From contig KB722743.1 of NCBI GenBank assembly GCA_000349905.1, forward strand, positions 1,171,162 through 1,229,774: a stretch of 58,613 nucleotides of DNA, in the 5' to 3' direction. This document shows positions 22,924-35,077 of this stretch, piece by piece (the first letter of the stretch is position 1; every line of letters begins with the position of its first letter). This DNA comes from Volvariella volvacea V23 (Eukaryota > Basidiomycota > Agaricomycetes > Agaricales > Pluteaceae). A program made the position numbers and the translations under genes. A model generated the notes under the pieces. That model made no database searches. It was given only the letters and a program-made list of their open reading frames with translations, and was not told the origin of the DNA.

Positions 22924-23757
22924 TCGGCATGTAAGTCATCGATTCTCGGTTGCTACTATCCGTTTTGAGCGAAACAACTGTCAGTGACATATGCCGCAAT
23001 GGCATTTATTCTACGACAAATATACCTATGATTCTTGCTTCTGCAGGCACCCGGTCTGTGATTACGTTGTGTGCATGCATTCGTTTTTGGAGTTTTTTTG
23101 CACGTTATCATGGCAATTTGACCAAATGCAGATATGTCAATTGTCAACATTCTATACTATCTGGTTTTCGTCCTCCAATTATCACGCTCCTACTTAACAC
23201 TCATTACATGTATTCTCTCAACCTCACGAGCTGTTCTTCCAAATCTTACTCTCGTTCCGAATCTTGCAACGTGGTTGAAGGAGAGCGCGAGTAATGCCAG
23301 GAAGAATAAGGTCGATTTTGGTTTGGAATTCAGTATAGCCGGTACTATTGATTCGAAATGGGCCAATTTTGAACCTAGGTCGAGCGGCAGTCCTCCATAT
23401 GTACAAAAAATCGGAGGGTGACTACTGTGGTCGCCGTTTGATGTTGAATGTGAGGTGAACTTGCTTCTAGATAGCGAAGCGTCCTAAATTCGATGGGATG
23501 AATCAAAGATCCCGAGCAGCAGGGGCCATGCACGGGGAAGACGCATAAAGAAGTAGCGTACCGCGATGTCATCACACGCCGAGGACTATATGATGACGAG
23601 ACAAAGGCATTCTCATAACGGATTCCAGACGGAAACTCGAATCTGATGGACAGAAAACTTGGCTACAGTGAGGTAAGGCGTCCGGCGGGGTAGGTGGCTC
23701 GATCTTATCTATTTAGCTCGCCGTGGACAACGATGAAGAGACTTGGAAGAGACGGCC
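22924..23757. other. Intergenic sequence up to the assembly gap
   Basis: A frame of 95 codons at 23134-23421 has a partly protein-like composition (A-T-W-L-K-E-S-A-S-N-A-R-K) but no start context or partner exon. It is left unannotated. Confidence 0.4.
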
Positions 23758-23857
23758 NNNNNNNNNNNNNNNNNNNNNNNNNNNNNNNNNNNNNNNNNNN
23801 NNNNNNNNNNNNNNNNNNNNNNNNNNNNNNNNNNNNNNNNNNNNNNNNNNNNNNNNN
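23758..23857. other. Assembly gap (100 N)
   Basis: Exactly 100 N, the usual filler for a gap of unknown true size. Frames crossing it are meaningless. Confidence 0.98.
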
Positions 23858-24809
23858 TGCCTGCCTTGCTGGAAACACGCGGATGGAGGGGCAAACAAAT
23901 TAGGCATGCCGTTGCCGCCGTTCACCCAGTCTGCACGTTATCCAATCGAACCAACACAGTGACGTGACGCTACTCCTCATTATCTGTCTTCACCTGTCGC
24001 AACGCCCACATGCACCACGACTCCGTTGAGATGTGCATTCGCATCTGCTCTCTTGCTCAGGTGCTGTGCTAGCGCCCCACTTTCCTTTGCCTCTATTTCA
24101 GGCTATGGGCTATTTCATGGACCGCCTCATTCGAAACGCTAGTTGCAGAGGTGGAACCTTATTTTCTCTAGCTGTCTCGAACCCGCCGATGTGTTTCAAG
24201 GTCGCAGCTCTCCAAGCTGATTGTTATTTTTGGACCATGGTGGAGATGCGGGGGGTGCTTCACTTAGATGACAATTCAACTGCCAGGAAAGGGAGGAAAG
24301 GATGGTAGGCATTAGCTCCATGGTTCTTCTCTATCTCACCCGCCTTCATCTTTAGTGTGGTATTTTCCATGCGTCTCGCGATCGAGAACGATTGGATCCT
24401 TCTCAGCAGCTGTCGTGGGATCACATGCAAGTAACCTGTGTCAAGTTCGAATACAGGAGACCAAACGACTTCCGGGGCGGTTGTTTGGAAGGCTCACACC
24501 ACAGTTGCTTTCTGTACGTCTTCTATCCGCTAGTTGCAGAGCCAAATGCTTAGTTGGACTTGTGCCAGTGACTTTGGTTGAGAAGTAGCACTGTTCCATG
24601 GTCTTTTGTCACTATGTTCGTCTCGCAAAATGGAGGGGGTCCGAAGCTTGCCAATGATCTGCTTCTATGGTGTTACCCCCTTCTCGTGTGTCTTTTCGTG
24701 TGTCTGGTCCGTGCCCACCCGCGTGCCTTCCTGGTTTGCAGCTCAAATCGCGTTCCCGGTCTAGATTTCAATTCGAACTATGCTCTAATCAATACCAGCC
24801 ACCTCCTGG
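23858..24809. other. Intergenic region before the Rds1-like gene
   Basis: No supported gene. Frames of 70-90 codons here lack splice context and domains. Confidence 0.45.
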
Positions 24810-24815
24810 TATAAA
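24810..24815 (+). promoter_or_regulatory. TATA box of the Rds1-like gene
   Basis: TATAAA is 47 bases before the ATG, which implies a very short leader. Confidence 0.5.
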
Positions 24816-24856
24816 CCGCAAAAACGCGATCCTGATTTCCTAAACCTCCAACCACC

Positions 24857-26767
24857 ATGAAGCTCCAGGTTCTCGTCTTCATCCTAGCATTGGCGTCCTT
24901 TGCTATTGCCACCCCTTATAAGAAGAAACCCGTCCAAGCTGCAAGCCCATTTACCCCTGCTGGTGGAATAGGCACAAACGGGGAGATACCCCGATACGCA
25001 CCTCTGAGTGACTTTGATTTCCAGTCGTTGGTAAGCCTCCCTCTTTTCGCTCAAACTCGGTTCTTCGGCCCTCTTTGTGGCCAGTTGGTAACTGCTACGT
25101 GCCAACGCATCTGATGCGCTATATATGTCAACACCACCGTCACATGAGCATTCCATTACCTAAATCCATCTTCAAGTTCAACACTGACGCGCTCTTCCGT
25201 GTATCTTACAGAACCTCGCCCTGAACCAAGAATGGATCGAACTCGACCTATTCCACTACGGATTGGCCAAGTTCTCAGATAAAGAATTCGACGCTGCTGG
25301 ATTAGGACCGGAGGATAGGTATCTGATACAGTTCATGGCTGAGCAGGAAGTTGGACATGCTACGCTCATTTCAAACATGTTGGGGCGTAAGTACTGAGCA
25401 TTTACCCTAACGATACCGACCGTACTGACTTGTGACGTTTAGCTCGGGCGGCTAAGCCATGTACATACAGGTATCCATTCAAGACGGTCAGGGGATTTGT
25501 CGATTTTTGTCAGAAGGTGAGCGTCAGCCCCACGCCCTCCTCTCCCGTTCGTCAACTCATCAGCTTGCCATCTTCTCGCCCATGATTGTCTCCTTTCCTC
25601 TTAACTCTTAATGCTCCAACCCAATCACCCTAGCTCACCCGTTGGGGAGAATCTGGTGTATACGGCTTCTTGGAACACCTCAACTCCCGCGCGGCCGCTA
25701 CTTTGCTTCTGCAATCCATCACCACCGAGGCTCGTCAGCAAATGATTTTCCGACAATTTGAGGGATTGTTCCCGATGCCTGTAAGTCTGAATGGCTTCAT
25801 GCTGTCTTCATTCTCTCTCGTTCCTTCTGGTATTTTGTAATGCTGACCGTCAACCACCTTCCATCTTTTTCGCTGATACCAGATCTGGTTCTTGCCGGGT
25901 ATCACGCAGTCTATGGCTTGGACTTTACTCTCCCCGTACCTCGTTAGCTGTCCCACGGAGAACCCACGCATCGAATGGCAAATATTCCCTACTCTCCACG
26001 TTTTGGTGTGACTTCTGCACTCCGAATAATTTGATTAATGCTGTTGCTGACCATGTTCACCTTGTGTCCCTCGTCATCCAACAGAACAACCCCGAAGCGC
26101 TTGGGGTTATCAACTCCCCTATCATCGGCGAAAACACTGCTCCAGCTATTACGCACAACCGCTCTCGTCCGCTTTCATTCCCTGGACGAGAGGTGCTTCT
26201 GAATTGGGAGTTACCGGGACGCAAGACGAGCTACAACAACAGCTACACGACAACGACGACTGCTGGAGAAGCTAAAGTAGGTCTTTCGCGCTCCGGATTC
26301 CCTCCATCTACCGTTCCTTTTTTCCTTTTTGTTATCTCCGTTAACACTCAATCCAATTTCTTCCGTCTATGGCGACTGATGGCTGACACGTCCACTTTTA
26401 CTACCTCCTAGTTCGCTATTTGGATCAATCAATTGAACATCACGTATACCCCGCTCATCAACGTTAAAGAGACCGTCGCAACGACGATTCAACCAAACCT
26501 GAGGGTCTATGGGGATCACACTGCGCCACTCATCAACGGAACGACGTGAGCCTCCTTTCCATTCTCTCTCGTACCCCCTTCTCCTGCTCCACCCTCTGTC
26601 TTCCCTCCCCTTGTTCTACCACGCGGGATTTCCTGAGCGCTGACGATGAATGGGACGGAAACAGGTTCATTGCGATTACTGATACCGACCTTTATGTCAC
26701 GCCGTTCAATTTGTCGGAGGTCAATAAGCATATCGTTGCCGGACCTGCGATGTATCTCGCTGGTTAG
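24857..26767 (+). CDS. Secreted ferritin-like domain protein, Rds1/desiccation-related type
   Basis: Eight exons (24857-25030, 25212-25386, 25443-25516, 25634-25780, 25883-26005, 26085-26276, 26412-26545, 26665-26767) encode 373 residues. Residues 1-18 are a signal peptide (hydrophobic core V-L-V-F-I-L-A-L-A-S-F, then A-I-A). The ferritin-like helical region follows, with N-Q-E-W-I-E-L-D-L-F-H-Y, F-M-A-E-Q-E-V-G-H-A and the helix with T-T-E-A-R-Q-Q: acidic residues and histidines in the positions typical of the fungal Rds1 and plant PCC13-62 desiccation-related family. The C-terminal third is beta-rich and ends in V-A-G-P-A-M-Y. Members are secreted or wall-associated and linked to stress or starvation; a catalytic role is not established. 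Several introns are long for this window (up to 181 nt). Confidence 0.82.
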
Positions 26768-28241
26768 ATGATTCAGAGATGGGTCACGGTGTTCTTACTC
26801 TTTTCTTTCTGTTTCCTTTTTATACCATTTTCTTCTTTTTCGTTGGACTCGTGCATCTGGTTGCATTTTACGTATATGTTCACCACACGAGAAATTGCAG
26901 AGCTAAACTAAGATTGTGGATTGCATCTCTTTCGATTAATGATTATCCATTTTATGCAGGTCTCGTGAATAGTGAAGCACTTTACGATGATGCGTTGACT
27001 ACAAACTATACCCGGTGGCCGTACGATACAGCCAAAGCACAGCTATTGGGCATTTGAGATGTGGACGAAAGTAGAGACATCGTCGTAATCCTGACAAGTT
27101 ACAGGACGATATGCGGAGTAAAAGATGCCACGATGATCATTGTCATTTGTGCAGTACACACACGTTTTTGGTTAGGGGTTACGAGTATTCGCACAAAAGA
27201 TATAGGACGTGATGCGAGTGGGGTGAGTCTGATAGAGACCAGACTGTCATCTCTTAACTGCTAGGTAAATGAGGATAACATGAGTAACTTGGAATACGAA
27301 CAAGCCCTCACTGGATTAACACACCTGGAGCTGCTTTTTCGTCGCCGCTGGCGCCGAAGCTAGGAGATTGTGGTCATAGTGGCCCGTTGTCGATGGCATG
27401 GCGAATGGAGAAATTCAAGCCTAAAACCAATGAAAACCGAGGGGGGTAGAGAGGCGATGGAGGACGATTGGCCTGAGTGGTGTTGGAACAGTAGTCCAGC
27501 TAATGGTCAATGGAAGGGAGAACGTGGGCAGTGTGTTGGGGGGTGAGGGTCGTAACAACAACAACAAAGGGAACGGGCGCCAAAGCGGTTCTTCGACAGC
27601 ACTTAAAACCCGGTTGGCCAGTGGAGACACAGCCTTGTGATGGCAAGCTTTATTTGGTTGGACAACCCATTAAAAATCATGCCATCCGGCACCGGGTTGC
27701 GGGAATAGGGTCTGTGGCAATCGCAGCATCTGCCTAGCTCGACAGGCCCTTCCTTTCCTGTGCACAAGCGGCCTGCTCAGATGAAGAGAGTTACGGCTAT
27801 AATTAACCTTCTCTATTCATTGTCCTGGTGTTCGACAAGTTGGAAATCCATCTCGAACGAACGTGGCGGATAGGTGGAGGATAATGGAGCTGAAAGTCGA
27901 GAGCAGAGAGTGTCAATCCACAGCTAACAAGTTAAAAGTGCTGGCTTGGATGGTCGAGGGGGGAAGGAAGCGTGCAAGAGTGTGACACTGTGACACTGCA
28001 TTCTCGGCCAACCATGCTTATATTCACCTACACTCGATGGCGACATTGAGGCCTCACACGGCCATGCATCAGACATACAATATTCAATGGATCGTAAACC
28101 TAAACAATAAACGAGGAAGACTAGCATATTGAGTTAAGCAAAAAAGGAGTTTGATCCGTAGATGAGGCCTTGCGGTTAGCACTGAATTCATCAGAAGCTT
28201 CGCAATCGGTAATGAAGACCAGAATACTTTAATTTACAATA
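26768..28241. other. Intergenic sequence between Rds1-like gene and small membrane copy 3
   Basis: A hydrophobic frame just after the Rds1 stop (26779-27057) has no start context. No other feature could be supported. Confidence 0.45.
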
Positions 28242-28822
28242 CTAGTAGCTGTGATGGGCTTCGCAAGGGCACCGGAATTGCTGAGTGGGTGGTAACGAAT
28301 CTCCTGTGCGAGACGGGACGTTCGTAACCCATATATTGTGTGTTATATTCCCACCAATGTTCAAGACCGTGGCCGTGTCGAAGGTACGTGTATTGAGTGA
28401 GGCGGAGGGATGTGTCTCTGGGTCCTTGCTGGGTGGATGACTTGAGGGAGGTAAGTCTGGCTTTGGTTTTGGATCTGGCTGGGGCCGGCGGTAAAATAAT
28501 CGCGTCAAGCGTTTTAACGCACTACTCAGGGCGCGTCTAATTCCCTGCTGCATGTAAATGGGACGTCTTTAACGTGATAGAAACAACCCACCCTTTGATC
28601 CGCATAACCTAGGTCTCCCTGCTGACCTGCGCCTAAAGGCGAGCTTATGCTCGTGAAGCAGGTATATGTTCCAGTAGTTGCACTGAGAAGAGCAAGAATC
28701 AGGAGAACTTTGTTTGCTGACGGTCGGATCCAGAGTTTGGAGATGATTGTTTCATTGATCGCTTGACCCAGTGTGTTCTCTGTGGGCATTTCGCAAAGGC
28801 AAAGACTCAAGTCTATAAGCAT
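28242..28822 (-). CDS. Small membrane protein with C-terminal glycine-turn motif, copy 3
   Basis: Two exons (28822-28592, 28544-28242) encode 177 residues, or 166 from the second ATG at 28789. The order matches copies 1 and 2: I-I-S-K-L-W-I-R-P-S, a membrane helix at about 38-58 (V-L-L-I-L-A-L-L-S-A), a short polar segment with Q and D, then after a 47-nt intron a strongly basic amphipathic helix (L-K-R-L-T-R-L-F-Y-R-R-P), a P-x-P-K-P-K-P linker, and F-D-T-A-T-V-L-N-I-G-G-N with a following strand. It is on the opposite strand and more diverged, with a different tail after the motif. It lacks the CACGTG block found before copies 1 and 2. Confidence 0.65.
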
Positions 28823-30906
28823 TGACCAAAACTTTTTTACCCTAACAAACAGAGCGCTAGAAGTGTGCCTGTGCCAGTGCTTCCGCCTTGACTGCTATCT
28901 GATCGAGTCTCACAGCCTCGCGGTCAAGATCTGAAGCTGAGCGCTGAACGGGCGTCTCCATCAGAATTCCAAGGCCTTCTCAGGCGCTAGTACGTATTAG
29001 ACCTCACCCTCATCATCGACGAAAGCACCTAATTCTGTCTGCGCTTGAAGTACCCGAGCCAGCAGGCGGTGTCCCGTTTTAGTGCCCTGGTTTTTGCGGA
29101 GACCATGATTCCAACCCTTATTGTCATACATACTGTGTGAGCCCTATTGGAGCCCGAGTGCGATTCTAAATCCACGCGCCGGGGATTATTGATGGAGGTT
29201 ACCAACAATTTCGCTTTTTGCGATATCGATGTTAAGCTACCCACGTTCCAATGTCGCTTGAACACACACCCAAGGCTGCTCAAGCATATATCCAGACATG
29301 AGTAGGGAGTGTTAAATGGCGTTCTAGCTATTAGTGTTGAATACCTCATTTCATAAGCACCACCAAGTAATCTCAGGAACTCGCTGTTAAGGAAGGGATC
29401 ACATCATTAACACCGGAAACTCGGAATAGACGCGCCTCAATAAACCGCTCTACGGCTACAGCATCAGCTACAGCACCAAACACGCGCCGTTCCTTTGCTT
29501 AGTCCTGTTGTGGTACGTCCTTTCCGCATCTAGCGCTAGTCGACCCTGCGCTTTGAGGCGTCCTATTAAAGCATAATACTTACCTCAAGCTGTTGTCGTG
29601 TCAATGAGACGGCGTCCAAGACGCTCCCAATTATAGTCCCAATGCATCCCCGAAGGGGATATGCTTTGACGCGCAACTGCAAAGTCGAAGATCATCTACC
29701 GCTCCTTGGTAAGAGACTGATCGTAACATATGACATGTCTACAATGGCCACGTATACTCTTTACATATTCGTTCTCTCTTCAAAGTGCCACCACATGTAG
29801 GTCCTACGGGTATCCTGATATTGTCATTGGGTTTCTGGCGTGTATATCGAATTAAGCTGTTACGATGTACTATAACAGATTTGTGGTCACTTGTCTACCC
29901 ATTAGCGCCTTGGCTATCACTCACTATTAACTAATAAATCCTACAGCATTATGGCAAGCCCCTTTGCAGTCAGCAAAGGTGGGATTATAAAACCAAAACC
30001 TAATTCTTCCAGTTGCCTACGCGATATAGGTGTCCGCTTTTGGACCACCTCAAGTTATCAGAGTACCTGGACCCTCATTGTCATGAACTCTAACGCTGTC
30101 ATAGCAACTTACACTCAACCACAAGTATGCTTAAGCATCGGGAGTATTCGCATCATCCGACCCCCAGGTACCTGCATCCACTTTCGCATTTGCTTTTGGA
30201 TAATTGACACCCACGTCAATTGCTATTATGTCCCAGTACCAATCATTAACGATAATCCGGCACCAATTGAGCACAACACGTCAGCGATATTCATCTCAGA
30301 TCCCAGAGTCAACGAGAAACATCTGCAATGGGCGCTAGCTGGACGACTGAGTATCACCCGAAAATTCTGGCACCGATGAGCACCGGATCACGAAAAGGCT
30401 GGTGGAGCGTCTGCTTTACTTCCTATCTGTATAGGTACTTAGCCCCACCCCTATCTCTAACCCTTAATTCTGTCAAACTCTTCACCTTGTTAGTCACCGG
30501 TATCCTTGTGATTGAAACGCAGCAGTACCTCGCCAAAACGAGGCATTTCAGCGCCTAACCATAAGAATTGAAATTGATTTCACTGAATGATTTTTCTTAT
30601 CTAGCAACTCGATATTTACGAGGACGCCGTGCTAATATCACATTTCTTCACATCGATATGGAGTTCAAATGCTAATAAGACACGTATTGCTACGCCTTAT
30701 GGCTGTTTCACTTCCACCTGCTGGACTCTAATTGGAGCTGCATGGAATCCATCTTGGACTAGGATCTTCTTCAAGTACAACACGCCTTGAAATCGAATCC
30801 TGATGGCGAGGGACGTAATGTCACTTGCTGGTATAGTACAGCCTGTCACGATTTATAATTCTATGAAATAATGATCTTCGGCTCTGACAGTGTACTAGGA
30901 ATGGCA
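28823..30906. other. Gene-poor stretch
   Basis: Frames at 29951-30379 and 30328-30558 are partly hydrophobic; the latter has a possible membrane segment (S-V-K-L-F-T-L-L-V-T-G-I-L-V-I). Neither has supporting splice structure, so they are not called as genes. Confidence 0.4.
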
Positions 30907-31107
30907 TTAGCTGGCTTGTCCCCTCCTGATCTGTTGACCAACATCGTCAGGCACCTCACACAACTTATTATCAACACAGCCCGCAGCAAACTCGAATATG
31001 ATAGGGATTGCGATAAACGTTGCGAGGACTTTGAAAGTTTGATTGGCCAATAGGGAAGTCAACATCATTGGGAAACTAATCCCGAAGGTGATTTGATTAT
31101 GGGTCAT
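30907..31107 (-). CDS. Very small putative membrane protein
   Basis: 66 codons from the ATG at 31107. A hydrophobic helix (V-L-A-T-F-I-A-I-P-I-I-F-E-F-A-A) follows a short S-L-L-A-N-Q-T-F-K segment and precedes an acidic tail. The layout recalls exon 1 of the small membrane proteins (S-K-L-W, basic residues, L-A-F-L-I-A-I-A-I in copy 1), but the C-terminal motif exon could not be found downstream. A perfect TATA element on this strand lies about 190 bases upstream. It may be a divergent or decayed family member, or a chance frame. Confidence 0.3.
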   Translation of the reverse strand: MTHNQITFGISFPMMLTSLLANQTFKVLATFIAIPIIFEFAAGCVDNKLCEVPDDVGQQIRRGQAS

Positions 31108-31297
31108 AGTCACCAACGTGATTACTTGCTTATCAGGCTTTTAAAATGCGTTGTTTTGCATGTAGCCGAATCAGGACCTTTGTAACGGGAATAAGAGGGT
31201 TAGCTTACGAGCAAAGGCGTGCAGGTCAGAGATCAATAGAGGCAAGAGAAAAAGGGATACTCAAGGCTAATTGAAATTGAAGTGAAATGGGAATGTA

Positions 31298-31305
31298 TTT
31301 ATATA
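31298..31305 (-). promoter_or_regulatory. TATA box on the minus strand
   Basis: TATATAAA read on the minus strand, followed by a pyrimidine-rich leader. The only downstream frame is the 66-codon one ending at 30907. Confidence 0.45.
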
Positions 31306-31307
31306 TA

Positions 31308-32164
31308 GGAGGGGGGGAGGTGTCCCAACCCCAAATTAGTGGTTATGAAAAAGCATTACAACCCACATTGATTACGCTCCATGTTGCATTTATGAAGCCT
31401 CTATACCCCATTGAATTAGCCCACTTATGTCAGTTGTGAGAGGTGGAGCGTTACACAACGAGTAGTTAGAAAATTGAAGCCTTAGAAGCTCTCCTGACAG
31501 ATAGAGGCACCCAGAGTTTCAGCATTATAGCACTATGCTAAGTTATGACCTTAGGCATTCTCAGGACTCGGAGCATGAGGCAGCCTGGACGGAAGTGCCA
31601 TTTTGAAGACGCAGTTTGTGGAGCGAGATTAAGCGCAACGTGGACACCCTCTGCATCCTGGTGAAGGTATTACAGTGTATGATATATCCGTTCTTGGGCT
31701 TCCAGAGTTCCAGCATGGAAATGTCGCCGACGGAGGATGAACACAGCCTTGGGAGTTCCAGGCACACCATGGCACCAGTAACATATCTCATCCTGGCACT
31801 TCCAATCCAGGACTTCGGTGTCAACTGGAAATAAGGCATCAATATGGACATTTCGGTGCCAAAGTGCCATTTCAGCATCTGGCCAGGAGAATCAGGATTG
31901 GTTCGTGGTGTCACGGTGCGGGACCGTGTATCTGGCGACCCAAAATTTACGGAATGTCAATCGAAAATTCTAGGTTGAAGGGTTGTTGAAGTCAACACTG
32001 CACTGGTGAATAGAGAATATTTATGGTGCCTATACCCTATTTTTTAGGTGGCGGGCACGGGTAGAGCGATCAGCGACAGGCTTATGAATCACAAAAACTA
32101 GATAAACTTAGACAGATAAAGTTACAAGCGTCCCTTCTTTCGTTTCTTGATACCCTTCGTGATC
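31308..32164. other. Intergenic region with degenerate repeats
   Basis: Between about 31670 and 31880, words such as TTCCAG, CCAGG and AGTGCCAT recur at irregular spacing, as in an old decayed repeat. No gene seen. Confidence 0.35.
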
Positions 32165-34597
32165 TCAATCAAATTTATATACTGTATGCGGGGAAGCGTA
32201 AGTGTCAAGTTGGAATAAACCCTTTACAAAGCAAAAGGAACGAGGACTCACCACAAGCTCCAGAACTGGGTCTAGTAGCGAAAACAACCTCGTTAAACTT
32301 CTCGTCGCTTAATTCCTTGTAAGCAGGGTAAGTTTCCCTAATCTTTGCAACGAAGGCATCGACTTGATCGTCCTTCACAAGAGAGACTGTACAACCACCC
32401 CATCCAGCACCTGCATCATTCGATCAGCACCGGTAAAAATGTAAAACATTAGAAGGAGGATATAGCCCGTGAAATCCTAAACAAGGCCGTACCTGTCAAA
32501 CGACTCCCGATAGCCCCAGCCTCTTTCGCCAACTTCGTCAATAGATCTAACTCGGGACACGAGCACTCAAACAGCTTTGAGCAGCTCTCTTGAGATTCGT
32601 TCATCAATCCTCCTAAAGCTTGTAGTGTGATCTGCTGATCAAGTGAGCCGGCCAGATCCTTGACGTTGCTTGCTTCCAGACAAGCTTGTCGGAATTGCAG
32701 GACCCGAAGAGACTCAGAGAGGACATGCTTCGCGCGCTTGTATAGCTGGAAGTGCGTTGCTTCGACTAAGGTAATCAATACATTCATCAGCGCCAATGGT
32801 GACTAGAATACGTGTTCGGACAAACTCACCATCAACCCAGGACAAGTACACATCGTGGAAATCACCTGGACTCATTCCCGTCATAGCAATCATTTCCTCC
32901 ATCGTAACACCTAATTCTTCACTTTCGACGCCTTCATTATCCTTCTTAATGGGCTTTAAGCCCTTCAGAACTTCTTCGTCATTCAATTTCTGTAAGGCAT
33001 CCCGAAGTTCCTCCTCGCTCAATTCCTGATCTGCCGATTCAGCTTGGTCGTGTTTGGGGCCTAGTGCATATCGACCAACGACTTCTCGATATGTTATCTT
33101 CTCCTTCTCGCCAATCTTTACACCTAAGAGTTTAGCCAAAATCCTGGCACCAACGAGTGTCTCGACCACTCGTAAGTTGTAACCTTTCTTGGCAGTCACC
33201 AACTTATCAGATACCACCAATCTGTCGTTCACAATTGCGATAGTAGACATACGAAAGTGGGAGTTGATCAAAGATAGGTCGGAGAAGCGAATTGAAATTG
33301 TGTCAGATATGAAATCTGATGTGACACGTCATTGAAAGCACTTACGAGTTTGCGCATATAAACACCGCTCCAGCAGGCAACGGAACAGGCGATGCAGTCA
33401 GAGACGGGAAGAAAGAGATGTACAGTGCTGAGCCGGGTGTAGAGATGACCGACGCAGCTTGGTCCATCCTGTATGATAACCAGTCGGGACAGAAGAAAAG
33501 ACGCAGGAGATAGTGAGCTTCATGTATATGCTAATATAGATTCCGTGAGACTCACCCCCCACTGTTCACACCTGGATCGATTTTGACAGTCAGCAATTCA
33601 AGAGGAAAGAAATTTATAAAGTGTGCTGATGACTCACCAACGCGCTTCTCATTTTCCACTGCCATCCGAACCAAGTCGCCTTTATTTAATGAATTCTGCA
33701 GTCCAGATTCCCTTAACTGCGCATTCATCGCTTTTAGCACGATACAAGAAGGCAAGATGGTTAACATATGCATATGCTCACTTTACCATTGACGGCTAAG
33801 AGCGCCAACGTGCTGGCTACCACCATGGCAGCACTTGACGAAAGCCCAGACCCTGCAGGCACCGACCCCGAAACCAACATATCAACCGATACAGGTTCGT
33901 CCAGTGAAGATTTAGAATCGAGAGGAAAGTACCGATTGAGCACTCCCTGAACATTGAAAATAAGCAAAACCAGGACGTAAGTTTCGAATGCTGACGTAGA
34001 TGAGATAGAGATAAAAGATACATACATAATAGCCTGCTTTTACATAGCTTTCCCATCTCAGCTCCTTGGTGTTGATATCTAAATCCCATATCTCTGTTGT
34101 ACTCAGCGTCGTTCTCCGTTCTGGCGCAAAGATGTGAGGTGGGTACTTGGAATCGAGGTTTTGAATTGTGACGCTTCCGGGAACCAAGATGCCGTGTGAG
34201 TGCATAGCATCAGCGGAGGGTCGAGGTGCGCAGGCAATCAAAATGTCCCGTTCAATTGCAGCAGGCAATACGCCAAACAATGCGTAATCGATGTGCTCTC
34301 CTGAGATGAGTGCCATATCAAAACTTTACTTCCCTGTCCATTCGATGATTCGTACCAATGAGACTATAATGTACCACGTATCAACTGATGAGCCATGCCT
34401 CATCAATGGAACTGGATAGCAAGGGCTTACTTTACCCTTCCTGGCGCTCTAGCTATATATGCAGGTTTCCTTCCAAACCTCCTTTCAAACTCTTCAACGA
34501 GGTTATTCCAGCGCAAGGCATGATTGAGCGAGGTACCGAGACTCCCGTAGAGGTCCGTGAGATTAGTATAGACAGGGACCGGCTGTTCAGCGGCCAT
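32165..34597 (-). CDS. GAL1: Galactokinase (GHMP kinase, Leloir pathway)
   Basis: Ten exons (34597-34431, 34323-34026, 33946-33782, 33716-33638, 33571-33556, 33468-33346, 33221-32830, 32765-32493, 32410-32252, 32181-32165) encode 562 residues, close to yeast Gal1. The galactokinase signature region reads A-R-A-P-G-R-V-N, then F-D-M-A-L-I-S, then G-E-H-I-D-Y. The GHMP ATP-binding motif [11 protein letters not shown] is in exon 3, and the C-terminal GHMP motif A-G-W-G-G-C-T-V-S in exon 9. N-S-G-G-M-D-Q, which carries the catalytic aspartate, spans exons 5 and 6. It phosphorylates galactose to galactose-1-phosphate in the cytosol. The extra residues between R-V-N and G-E-H depart from the family pattern (see findings). 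Exon 5 is only 16 nt. No other GAL genes are in the window. Confidence 0.92.
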
Positions 34598-35077
34598 GGT
34601 TGTGTAACCTCGAGTTATGAGAAAGCTATACTAATGGTGGTGGTGGTTAGATGGAGAGGGGACGACACTGGGAATATGAGCCATCTGAATCTGTCAGAGC
34701 GTCGGTGAGGCAAGGTGCGACGTCACGGTTTGGCGGTCCGGGTGTGAAGCCCGAATCCCCGCTAAATCCCATCCATCCCGAGTATAGGTTCGGATTCCAG
34801 AGGTCAAAACACAAATCAATTATCAAGTCTTCTACGAATAGATATTAAGTAGATAAGGTATGGAATCATCTGGAAAACACAAGGGAATGTTAACAACTAA
34901 CTAGTAGCACCTATCTCTCACCTCCATCACTTCATTTCCAAATTGAGAATTGTCTGCATGGCTATGCAGAAAGGAAAGGAAAAAATCTCGGGTGCTGGCC
35001 ATGATCATGAAGTAATATGATCTACAATTGCTAAAACCGGTATACAAATCAGCATTCTCCTGAGGCTCAAATCACAG
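34598..35077. other. Intergenic region upstream of GAL1
   Basis: Should contain the GAL1 promoter. No TATA element or repeated operator could be recognised. Confidence 0.45.
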
